From: Marinitoga hydrogenitolerans DSM 16785
Lineage (GTDB): Bacteria; Thermotogota; Thermotogae; Petrotogales; Petrotogaceae
Length of the DNA: 36,104 bases
Direction: 5' to 3'
Assembly (NCBI RefSeq): GCF_900129175.1
Contig: NZ_FQUI01000022.1
Span: forward strand, 1-36,104
In this document: in pieces, positions 16,520-24,178 of the stretch
How the letters are laid out: each line of letters begins with the position of its first letter
How positions within the stretch are numbered: position 1 is the first letter of the stretch
Position numbers and translations under genes: made by a program
The notes under the pieces: model-generated
Database searches by the model: none
Seen by the model: the letters and a program-made list of their open reading frames with translations, nothing else
Told to the model about the DNA's origin: nothing

Positions 16520-17782
16520 CTATTTAATACCAGCATCTTTCCAGAAGTCTGACCATTGTTTTAAACATCTAACAACAGAAAGTTTTCCCAATAATACCTG
16601 TTGCATTGTTTTTTCCTGGAATTCATTCCATTTTCCCCAATTTTCATTATCTAATGGATATTGTGTGAATTGATAATGCTCAGGATCTTTAAACATTTCT
16701 GTCCATCCTTCGAAAATATTAGAACTAAAATACGAGTCGTATTTATAGACGGACTTTAAAATAGGTAAAGCACCATAACTCTTGCTCCAATATCCGTTAA
16801 TTTCTGAAGAACTAACAAATTTTATAAATTTCCATGCTAAATCTTTGTGTTTGGAGTATGTTGGTATTCCCCAACCAACAAAACCAAATGTTGGATAAGC
16901 TTTTCCACTTAACCCCAAAGGTAGTGGTGCAGTTTTATATTGCCCAGGTTTTAACATTTCATTTAGCATACCTGTGGTGTCAGGATCCTGGAATAATAGC
17001 GGAGTTATACCAGAAACAAAAGCGTTTACCTGTTCATCCCATCCCCAATTAACAGAATCTTTTGGAGCAGTATCTTTAAATAAGCTAACATAAAAGTTTA
17101 ATCCTTCAATAGCTCTAGGGTCATCAAAAATTAATTTCCCATCCTTTGTTAAATACATATTATTTGGATCAATATCATCAAAGAAAGAAGTTACTACAAT
17201 ATCTATAAATGCAGTAGGGTATCCTTTTCCTCTGAAGTCAAAACCATATTGATTTTTCCCAGATTCTGTAAGTTTTTTTGCCATATCGTACATTTCTTGC
17301 ATTGTTTTAGGGTAATTTTTAAATCCGTATTTAGATAAAATATCAGGTCTATAAAACAGCGTTTTTACAAATATTCCATGAGGCAACAAATAAGGTGTAT
17401 TTTTATATATGCTGGCAGCTTCTAAAACCCCATCTATTAAATCATTTTTTTCTGACCAATTATCTATATAAGGAGTTAAATCTTCTAATTTTCCCATTGC
17501 AGCTAAAGTGCTTAAATTCCAATCACCAATTTCTACAATATCAAGTGGTTGTTCTGTGCTAACCATTAAATTTATTTTTTGATAAGCTGTTTCATAAGGT
17601 GGTGAGATGACATTTATTTTTACTCCGGGATTTAATGTTTCAAACATTTCAATTATTTTGTTTAATGTAGGTGTTCTCCACGGACTTGAAAATGCTTCAA
17701 TTAGATTTAACGTGATAACTTCTTCTGAAAATACAAATAGAGAAATTAAAATGATAGAAATAATCAAAAACAACTTTTTCAT
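16520..17782 (-). CDS. Family-1 extracellular sugar-binding protein
   Basis: A 420-residue periplasmic binding protein for carbohydrates. A signal peptide (MKKLFLIISIILISLFVF, cut near SEE) precedes a mature domain with family-1 features. These are LNPGVKINVISPPYETAYQK near the N-terminus, FVSGITPLLFQDPDT in the middle and WKFIKFVSS toward the end. The start is ATG 17782, 6 bases after GGGGGTG on the minus strand; the GTG at 17791 lies inside that ribosome site. It is the first gene of a three-gene uptake operon and has its own promoter in the divergent intergenic region. The many Trp and Tyr residues fit sugar stacking. The specific ligand is unknown. Confidence 0.92.
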   Translation of the reverse strand: MKKLFLIISIILISLFVFSEEVITLNLIEAFSSPWRTPTLNKIIEMFETLNPGVKINVISPPYETAYQKINLMVSTEQPLDIVEIGDWNLSTLAAMGKLEDLTPYIDNWSEKNDLIDGVLEAASIYKNTPYLLPHGIFVKTLFYRPDILSKYGFKNYPKTMQEMYDMAKKLTESGKNQYGFDFRGKGYPTAFIDIVVTSFFDDIDPNNMYLTKDGKLIFDDPRAIEGLNFYVSLFKDTAPKDSVNWGWDEQVNAFVSGITPLLFQDPDTTGMLNEMLKPGQYKTAPLPLGLSGKAYPTFGFVGWGIPTYSKHKDLAWKFIKFVSSSEINGYWSKSYGALPILKSVYKYDSYFSSNIFEGWTEMFKDPEHYQFTQYPLDNENWGKWNEFQEKTMQQVLLGKLSVVRCLKQWSDFWKDAGIK

Positions 17783-17804
17783 ACCTAACACCCCCTGATT
17801 TATG

Positions 17805-17818
17805 ATTGTGTTTACAAT
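17805..17818 (-). promoter_or_regulatory. Candidate operator overlapping the sugar operon transcript start
   Basis: ATTGT, spacer GTTT, ACAAT form a perfect inverted repeat, placed where transcription from the minus-strand promoter would start. A repressor bound here would block the operon. The repeat is short, so this is tentative, and no regulator gene is present nearby. Confidence 0.4.
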
Positions 17819-17820
17819 TT

Positions 17821-17850
17821 ATTATATCATATTTAACATAGATTAATCAA
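17821..17850 (-). promoter_or_regulatory. Promoter of the sugar transporter operon
   Basis: On the minus strand TTGATT (17850-17845), an 18-base spacer and TATAAT (17826-17821) preceded by TGa form an extended -10 promoter. Transcription would begin about 17814, some 30 bases before the binding-protein start. Confidence 0.7.
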
Positions 17851-17890
17851 AAAGTTTTTTTCTAAATTTTACATATATTAAAAACAATTA

Positions 17891-17899
17891 TGATATACT
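17891..17899 (+). promoter_or_regulatory. Extended -10 promoter of the radical SAM operon
   Basis: TGa followed by TATACT (17894-17899) lies 31 bases before the start codon. No good -35 is seen at 16-18 bases, as is common for extended -10 promoters. It is divergent from the sugar operon promoter. Confidence 0.55.
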
Positions 17900-17929
17900 T
17901 AATCATAAAATGGTTTTAGGAGGAAATAT

Positions 17930-19732
17930 ATGAATATAGGAAAGTGGTTATTTGCATCTGGAGTTTTACATCGAGTTAGGAAACCTGCAAGATATATAGG
18001 CGGAGAATATAATTTAAGAATAAAAAAAGTGGAAAATAAAATAAGAATCGGATTGATGTTTCCTGATTTATATGAAGTTGGAATGTCTCATACAGGATTT
18101 CAAATATTAATACATTCATTTTATCAAAAGGAAAATGTCTTTGCGGAAAGAATTTTTTTACCTTGGAAAGATATGATAGAAGAAATGAAAAATGCAAATA
18201 TTCCGTTATATACTCTGGAAACATATACGCCGATAAAAGAAATGGATTTAATTGGAATAACGCTTCAATATGAGCTTTCATATACAAATATTATTCATGC
18301 TTTAAAACTTGGAAATATACCAATATATTCTAAAGATAGATCAGAAAATGATCCTATAATTATAGCAGGTGGCCCTAGTGCATCTAATCCAGAACCCATT
18401 GCTGATTTTATCGATGCTTTTTATAATGGCGACGGTGAAGCGGTGATAGATGATCTAATAGAAATATTATCTAGCGATATAACCAGAGAAGAAAAAATAA
18501 AAAGAATTTATGAAACAGAAGGTTTTTATGTGCCGAAATATTATAAATTAAAGGAGACTGAATCAGGGTTTGTAGTTCCTGATTATGAGAAAAGGATAAA
18601 AATACGAAAAATTAGAGATCTCAATAATACGTCATTTCCAACTGAACAAATTGTTCCTAAAATTAGAACTATACATAATAGAGCGATAGTAGAGATAATG
18701 AGGGGATGTAATAGAGGGTGTAGATTTTGCCATGCGGGGTTTTATTATAGACCGGTAAGAGAAAGAACAGCAGAAAAAATAATAAACTTATCTTTAGAAA
18801 CGCTTGAAAAGACAGGCTATAATGAACTATCCTTATTATCTTTAAGCACGTTAGATTATAGTGACCTTGAAATGGTATTGAATAAATTAGAACCACATCT
18901 TAAAGAAAAGAGAATTTCTATATCACTTCCTTCAAGTAGAGTTGATAAATTTGGAATAGAAATCGGAAGCAAAATATCTGGAGCAAGAAAAACGGGGTTA
19001 ACCTTTGCCCCAGAAGCAGGATCTCAAAGGTTAAGGGATGTGATTAATAAAAATATATCTGAAGAAGAAATTTTGAATGTTGTAGAATATGCTAAAAAAA
19101 GTGGCTGGAGAAGAATAAAATTATATTTTATGATAGGTCTTCCAACAGAAACAGAAGAAGATGTAAAAGCAATTGTTGAATTAACAAAAAAAATAAAAAA
19201 AGAAATAAAAATAAAGGATATAACAGTAAATGTGTCAATATTTATTCCAAAGCCGCACACACCTTTTGAAAAAGAGCGATTTTATCAACCAAAAGAGATA
19301 AAAGAAAAAATAAAAATATTAAATGAGATAAGAAAGTTTGCGAAACTGAAAATTCATGATCCGTACATTAGTTTAATTGAAGCATTATTATCAAGAGGAG
19401 ATAGAAAAATATCAGAATTAATATATAAAGTAGCATTAGAGGAAAATGCAATATTTGATGAGTGGGATGAAGAATTTGATTTCAGAAAATGGGCAAGAAA
19501 AATAAATGAATTAGGCATTGATACTAAAAAATATCTTGAAAAAATAGAAACTGATGAATTACCATGGAAAATAATAGATATTTTATTAAAGGATGATTTT
19601 ATAAATAACGAGATGAAAAAAGCAACAGAAGGAAAAACAACAGATGATTGTCGATGGGATATATGTACATTATGTGGTGTATGTATAAAAACAGGATTAA
19701 ATAATATTTTAGCTAAGCGGGTGGAAAAATGA
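17930..19732 (+). CDS. B12-binding-type radical SAM protein (TIGR03960-like)
   Basis: A 600-residue radical SAM protein. The N-terminal third (IRIGLMFPDLYEVGMSHTG and onward) has the cobalamin-binding-like Rossmann fold of this group. The radical SAM core carries C-x3-C-x2-C at Cys260, Cys264 and Cys267 (RGCNRGCRFCHAGF), with the AdoMet-contacting LTFAPEAGSQRLR segment downstream. The C-terminus has another Cys set, C574 and C579-x2-C582-x2-C585, possibly a second metal or Fe-S site. The family's reaction is unknown; relatives in clostridia often sit near ribosome or RNase G genes, and some are fused to a DUF2344 domain that is absent here. The gene begins an operon with a sugar-phosphate phosphatase and nucleotidyltransferase. 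The ribosome site is AGGAGG. Confidence 0.85.
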   Translation: MNIGKWLFASGVLHRVRKPARYIGGEYNLRIKKVENKIRIGLMFPDLYEVGMSHTGFQILIHSFYQKENVFAERIFLPWKDMIEEMKNANIPLYTLETYTPIKEMDLIGITLQYELSYTNIIHALKLGNIPIYSKDRSENDPIIIAGGPSASNPEPIADFIDAFYNGDGEAVIDDLIEILSSDITREEKIKRIYETEGFYVPKYYKLKETESGFVVPDYEKRIKIRKIRDLNNTSFPTEQIVPKIRTIHNRAIVEIMRGCNRGCRFCHAGFYYRPVRERTAEKIINLSLETLEKTGYNELSLLSLSTLDYSDLEMVLNKLEPHLKEKRISISLPSSRVDKFGIEIGSKISGARKTGLTFAPEAGSQRLRDVINKNISEEEILNVVEYAKKSGWRRIKLYFMIGLPTETEEDVKAIVELTKKIKKEIKIKDITVNVSIFIPKPHTPFEKERFYQPKEIKEKIKILNEIRKFAKLKIHDPYISLIEALLSRGDRKISELIYKVALEENAIFDEWDEEFDFRKWARKINELGIDTKKYLEKIETDELPWKIIDILLKDDFINNEMKKATEGKTTDDCRWDICTLCGVCIKTGLNNILAKRVEK

Positions 19733-20493
19733 AAGAATTTGATTTTTTGAAAGAAAAAACAATTGAAGTTGGAAAAAAACTTCTTGAATGGAGAGAAAAA
19801 GAATTTACAATATCAAGCAAATCATCAAAACATGATTTAGTAACCTCTCTTGATTTAAGAGTTCAAGAATATCTATATAACGCATTAACAAAGCAATTTC
19901 CTGAAATAGGTTTTTTTGGTGAAGAAAGCGGAAAAGATAAAAAACCTAAAACAAGTGGATATTGGGTAATAGATCCAATAGATGGAACTGTTAATTTTTC
20001 TAAAATGCTACCAATGTTTTGTATATCCGCTGCTTATGTTGAAAATGATGAACCAAAATATGGTATAATATATGCTCCAGTAATAAATCAAATTATAACA
20101 GCCGAAGAAAATAAAGGCATAAAGTATAATGATGAAAAAATTATTCCTAATTGGTCCAAAAGTTTAGAAGATGCAATGATTTCAATGGGAAACATAAGAG
20201 GAAAAACGTTTAAATTTTTTGAAGCCTTTGAGACAAAGGTAATGAGAATAAGATTACTTGGAACAGCTGCATTACAAATTGCATATGTTGGAACAGGATA
20301 TTTTGATGCATTTATTTCGGTAAAAGGAAATCCCTGGGATGTTGCAGCTGGTTATATAATAGTAAAAGAAGCCGGGGGAATAATTACTGATTATTATGGT
20401 AACAGGACAAATATATTTAACAAAAAAAATATTTATTCAAATCCATATATCTATAAAGATATAATAAAAAATTTACAGGGGGTGTTGTTGTGA
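19729..20493 (+). CDS. Inositol monophosphatase-family phosphatase
   Basis: A 254-residue Mg-dependent phosphatase of the inositol monophosphatase / fructose-1,6-bisphosphatase (SuhB-like) family. The metal-binding motifs are all present: GEESG (E65/E66), DPIDGT (D82, D85) and WDVAAG (D204), followed by KEAGGIITD. Such thermophilic enzymes act on inositol-1-phosphate and often also on fructose-1,6-bisphosphate, so the physiological substrate is open. It overlaps the radical SAM gene by ATGA and the next gene by GTGA, so the three proteins are probably produced together. No inositol-phosphate synthase gene is in the window. Confidence 0.9.
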   Translation: MKEFDFLKEKTIEVGKKLLEWREKEFTISSKSSKHDLVTSLDLRVQEYLYNALTKQFPEIGFFGEESGKDKKPKTSGYWVIDPIDGTVNFSKMLPMFCISAAYVENDEPKYGIIYAPVINQIITAEENKGIKYNDEKIIPNWSKSLEDAMISMGNIRGKTFKFFEAFETKVMRIRLLGTAALQIAYVGTGYFDAFISVKGNPWDVAAGYIIVKEAGGIITDYYGNRTNIFNKKNIYSNPYIYKDIIKNLQGVLL

Positions 20494-21563
20494 AAGCGTT
20501 AATATTGTGTGCAGGTAAAGGAACAAGATTAAGACCATTGACTTTTACAAATGCAAAACCATTAATTCCAATAGCAAACAAACCAACTATAGTATATAGT
20601 TTGGAAATGATAAAGAAAGCTGGAATTAATGATGTTGGGATAGTTGTTAATCCTGATAACAAATCTGATTTTGAAACAACTTTAGGTGATGGTTCAAGTT
20701 TAGGATTAAATATAACATATATAGTTCAGGAGGAACCAAAGGGTTTAGCGCATGCTGTAGCTATTTCAGAAGAATTTTTAAAAGATGAAGAATTCTTAAT
20801 GTATTTAGGAGATAATCTGGTTACAGTAGATCTTGGAAAATTCATAAAAGAGTTTGATAATAATGATATGGATTCATTTATATTATTAACTCCAGTGGAG
20901 GATCCATCCAGGTTTGGTATTGCTGTATTAAAAGACAACAAAGTTATAAGGGTTGTTGAAAAACCAAAAGATCCACCATCTAATTTAGCTATTATAGGTG
21001 TCTATATTTTTAAACCAATTGTTTTTGAGGCTATAAAAAATATAAAACCTTCATGGAGAGGGGAATTGGAAATAACGGATGCTATACAATGGTTATTAGA
21101 AAATAATAAAAATGTTGGAGCACATATTGTATATGGATGGTGGAAGGATACTGGAAAACCGGAAGATTTAATAGAAGCAAATAGAAAAATATTAGAACAA
21201 TTAAAAGAAAGTAAAAATGAAGGTATTGTATATGAAAATTCTTCAATACATGGAAATGTAATAATAGGAAAAAATTCAAGAATATTAAATAGTGTTATTA
21301 GGGGTCCTGTAATTATAGGAGATAATGTATTAATTTCTGATTCATATGTAGGTCCATATACAAGTATTGGAGAAAATGTAACTATAGAAAATGCAGAATT
21401 AGAAAATTCAATTATATTAGATAAAGCAACAATAGCACATTTAGAAACAAGATTAGATTCAAGTATAATTGGAGCAAATGCCACAGTTATAAGCTCAGAT
21501 TCGAAACCAAAATCAATAAAATTGGTAATAGGTGATTATTCAAAAATAGAAATTCCGAGATAG
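20490..21563 (+). CDS. Sugar-phosphate nucleotidyltransferase, RmlA long form
   Basis: A 357-residue enzyme that would make an NDP-sugar from a sugar-1-phosphate. The N-terminal catalytic domain has the nucleotide-binding GKGTRLRPLT (G-x-G-T-R-x-x-P-x-T) and KPLIPIANKP motifs, then VEKPKDPPSN and the catalytic-region Asp in GWWKDTGKPEDL. The C-terminal 110 residues form a left-handed beta-helix of hexapeptide-like repeats (INGNVIIGKNS-like turns). This arrangement matches the long-form glucose-1-phosphate thymidylyltransferase family, though the nucleotide preference cannot be fixed. It starts with GTG 20490, preceded by GGGGGGTG, and overlaps the upstream phosphatase stop. The next gene, 10 bases downstream, is a glycoside hydrolase family protein. 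Confidence 0.88.
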   Translation: MKALILCAGKGTRLRPLTFTNAKPLIPIANKPTIVYSLEMIKKAGINDVGIVVNPDNKSDFETTLGDGSSLGLNITYIVQEEPKGLAHAVAISEEFLKDEEFLMYLGDNLVTVDLGKFIKEFDNNDMDSFILLTPVEDPSRFGIAVLKDNKVIRVVEKPKDPPSNLAIIGVYIFKPIVFEAIKNIKPSWRGELEITDAIQWLLENNKNVGAHIVYGWWKDTGKPEDLIEANRKILEQLKESKNEGIVYENSSIHGNVIIGKNSRILNSVIRGPVIIGDNVLISDSYVGPYTSIGENVTIENAELENSIILDKATIAHLETRLDSSIIGANATVISSDSKPKSIKLVIGDYSKIEIPR

Positions 21564-21573
21564 AGGTGTTTTT

Positions 21574-23223
21574 ATGTTAGAACAAATAAAAGAATTATGG
21601 TTTGAAGTTTATCCTAAAAGCACAGAAAATAAATTAAATGAATTAATTGAATACTTGAAATCTGAAAAACAGCAATTTTCCGAAAAAGAATTAGATTCTG
21701 AATGGTATAAAAAGGCAGTAATATATTCACTTTATGTGGATTTATACGCAGGGAATTTTAAAGGATTAACTGATAAAATTGATTATTTGTCGGATTTAGG
21801 TATAAACACAATCTGGTTATTACCAGTTTTGGATTCGCCTCTAATGGATCAAGGATTTGATATCAGAGATTATTATAAAATTAGAAAAGATCTTGGAAAT
21901 AATGAAGATTTCAAATTGTTTCTTGATAAAGCACATGAAAATGGAATAAGGGTAATATTTGATATAGCTATTAATCACACTTCAAATGAGCATCCGTGGT
22001 TTAAATCAGCTAAGAGTTCAAAGGATTCTCCATATAGAGATTATTATATCTGGAATGAAAATACTGAGAAGTATAAAGAAGCAAGATTATTGTTTAAAGG
22101 AATGGTTAACAGTAATTGGGAATATAATGAAGAAACAAAGGACTATTATTTTCACAGATTTTATCCTTTTCAACCGGATTTAAACTATAAAAATCCACAA
22201 GTACTAATTGAAATGATAAAAATATTGGTATTTTGGAAAAAAATGGGAATAGACGGTTTTAGAATGGATGCAGCCCCATTTTTATGGAAAGAAGAAGGAT
22301 CAAATTGTGAAAATTTACCTCAAACACATGCAATATTAAAAATTTTTAGAAATTCATTAGATTATTTGGAAAAAGGTACAATATTAGTTGCAGAGGCTAA
22401 TTTGAAACCAAGGGATGTAGTAGAATATTTTGGCAATGGGGATGAATGTCATGCAGGATATCATTTTCCATTAATGCCGAAGTTTTTTCTCACGTTAGCT
22501 GAGAAAAATTATATGTATGTTTTTGAAGCTTTAAAGGTAGAAAACACGCCAAATATTCCTGAAAGTTGCAGATGGTTTACGTTCTTAAGGTGTCACGATG
22601 AGTTAACTCTTGAATTTGTAACAAAAGAAGAAAGAGAAAAGATGAATAAATATTATTTAAAAAATAGGCTTTGGACGTTTAGAGAAGGCGAAGGGATTTC
22701 AGGAAGATTATATGAATTATTAGATAAAGATATTAGAAAAGTTTTACTGTCATTTTCTCTATTGTTTACCACAGAAGGTTCTCCTATTATTTATTATGGA
22801 GATGAAATAGCTTTAGAAAATGATTATGATTTTTACAATAAAATGATTGAAAAGACAGGTTTTAAAGATTCGAGATTTTTAAATAGAGGTCCTATTAATT
22901 GGGATGAAATTGAAAAAAATTTAAAAAACAAAAGTTCAAAAGAATATATAGTATTTAATACAGTAAAAAATATGTTGAAAATTAGAAAAGAAAACATAGA
23001 ATTTTTTGAGCAAAAGGGTGAAGTTGTGCCTGTAAAGGATAAATCTATTTTTGTAGTAAAAAAGAGATTAAAGAGTAGAATGTTATGGGCATTTCATAAT
23101 TTATCTGAGGAAAATAAGAGTATTGAATTGAAAAGCGAAGGTTTTGAGTTATTTAGTAAAGAAAAAATCTCAAAAATCAAATTGAAACCTTATGAATATT
23201 CATGGGTAATTTTTGAAGGTTAA
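21574..23223 (+). CDS. treS: GH13 trehalose synthase-like enzyme (maltose alpha-glucosyltransferase type)
   Basis: A 549-residue GH13 protein without a signal peptide. The catalytic triad is Asp232 (GIDGFRMDAAP), Glu274 (LVAEAN) and Asp342 (RCHDEL), with region I DIAINH (D130 to H135). Several stretches follow the trehalose synthase pattern: QPDLNYKNPQV, VEYFGNGDECHAGYHFPLMP and CHDELTLEFVTKEER. TreS interconverts maltose and trehalose. Differences from typical TreS are a roughly 45-residue N-terminal extension, Cys340 instead of the usual Asn before HDE, and a diverged segment after YYGDEI. The enzyme may therefore be a related alpha-glucosyltransferase or hydrolase. No maltokinase fusion is present. 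Ribosome site AGAGGTG; strong terminator after. Confidence 0.75.
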   Translation: MLEQIKELWFEVYPKSTENKLNELIEYLKSEKQQFSEKELDSEWYKKAVIYSLYVDLYAGNFKGLTDKIDYLSDLGINTIWLLPVLDSPLMDQGFDIRDYYKIRKDLGNNEDFKLFLDKAHENGIRVIFDIAINHTSNEHPWFKSAKSSKDSPYRDYYIWNENTEKYKEARLLFKGMVNSNWEYNEETKDYYFHRFYPFQPDLNYKNPQVLIEMIKILVFWKKMGIDGFRMDAAPFLWKEEGSNCENLPQTHAILKIFRNSLDYLEKGTILVAEANLKPRDVVEYFGNGDECHAGYHFPLMPKFFLTLAEKNYMYVFEALKVENTPNIPESCRWFTFLRCHDELTLEFVTKEEREKMNKYYLKNRLWTFREGEGISGRLYELLDKDIRKVLLSFSLLFTTEGSPIIYYGDEIALENDYDFYNKMIEKTGFKDSRFLNRGPINWDEIEKNLKNKSSKEYIVFNTVKNMLKIRKENIEFFEQKGEVVPVKDKSIFVVKKRLKSRMLWAFHNLSEENKSIELKSEGFELFSKEKISKIKLKPYEYSWVIFEG

Positions 23224-23255
23224 AAAAAAGCTTGTGCAAAAGCACAAGCTTTTTT
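23224..23255 (+). terminator. Rho-independent terminator after the treS-like gene
   Basis: A 14-bp perfect stem: the arms end in GCTTGTGC and GCACAAGC around an AAAA loop, with A-run and T-run flanks. It begins immediately behind the stop codon and closes the radical SAM to treS operon. Confidence 0.92.
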
Positions 23256-23288
23256 AATAAAAAATTACTATAAATTTTTAAAAATCGA

Positions 23289-23297
23289 TGCTATAAT
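23289..23297 (+). promoter_or_regulatory. Extended -10 promoter of aroF-aroA
   Basis: TGc followed by a perfect TATAAT (23292-23297) lies 62 bases upstream of the aroF start. No convincing -35 is seen. The leader of about 55 bases contains a tiny ORF (23308-23340, MFLGVMVFKK) and an A6/T6 inverted repeat (23331-23347) just before the ribosome site. Confidence 0.55.
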
Positions 23298-23359
23298 AGT
23301 TTGTAAGATGTTTTTAGGTGTAATGGTTTTTAAAAAATAGTTTTTTATTGGAGGAGAAA

Positions 23360-24178
23360 ATGAATTTGAAATTAGTGAATAGAAAATCAATAAATGGAAA
23401 TACAATTATTGATTTAGGAAATGTAAAAATAGGGCAAGGTTATTTCACGATAATAGCAGGACCTTGCTCAGTTGAAAATAAAGAAATAATAGAGGAAACA
23501 GCACATTTTCTTTCAGAATTAAATATAAAAATAATGCGTGGAGGAGTTTTCAAACCACGCACTTCTCCATATTCTTTTCAGGGTTTAGGTAAAAAAGGAC
23601 TTGAATATTTGAAATTAGCAGCAGAAAAATATAATTTGAAAGTAATTACAGAGGCTTTGGATGAAGATAGCTTAAAAATGGTGAATGAATGTGCAGATAT
23701 AATTCAAATTGGTTCTAGAAATGCTCAAAATTTTGGACTGTTGAAAAAGGCAGGTAAATTAAATAAACCTGTATTATTAAAAAGAGGATTTATGATGACA
23801 ATAGAAGAATTTTTATATTCTGCAGAATATATAGTGTTTGAGGGGAATAAAAATATTATATTATGTGAAAGAGGAATAAGAACTTTTGAAACTAAAACAA
23901 GAAATACATTGGATATTTCTGCAATACCCGTTTTAAAAAAAGAAACACATTTACCAATAATTATAGATCCAAGCCATGCGGCGGGGAGAAGTGATATTAT
24001 TCCTGATTTAATAAAAGCATCTTTGGCAGTTGGAGCACATGGGATAATGGTTGAAATACATCCAAAACCTGAAAAAGCTCTGTCAGATGGAAAACAAAGT
24101 TTAAATTTTGGAAAGTTTAAGAAAATTATTGATGAAATACGTAATATATCAAAATGTTTTGGAGTTGAACTAATATGA
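23360..24178 (+). CDS. aroF: 3-deoxy-7-phosphoheptulonate (DAHP) synthase without regulatory domain
   Basis: This enzyme condenses phosphoenolpyruvate with erythrose-4-phosphate, the first step of aromatic amino acid synthesis. The 272-residue protein matches the KDO8P-synthase-like (type I-beta) DAHP synthases. The motifs are AGPCSVEN (metal ligand Cys36), GGVFKPRTSPYSFQG, EALDEDSL, IGSRNAQNF, KRGF, DPSHAAGR and MVEIHPKPEKALSDG. The catalytic barrel starts about 20 residues from the N-terminus, so the ferredoxin-like feedback domain of the Thermotoga maritima enzyme is absent. ATG 23360 has GGAGG 5 bases upstream; the in-frame TTG at 23348 overlaps that site. The gene overlaps aroA by ATGA. 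Confidence 0.95.
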   Translation: MNLKLVNRKSINGNTIIDLGNVKIGQGYFTIIAGPCSVENKEIIEETAHFLSELNIKIMRGGVFKPRTSPYSFQGLGKKGLEYLKLAAEKYNLKVITEALDEDSLKMVNECADIIQIGSRNAQNFGLLKKAGKLNKPVLLKRGFMMTIEEFLYSAEYIVFEGNKNIILCERGIRTFETKTRNTLDISAIPVLKKETHLPIIIDPSHAAGRSDIIPDLIKASLAVGAHGIMVEIHPKPEKALSDGKQSLNFGKFKKIIDEIRNISKCFGVELI

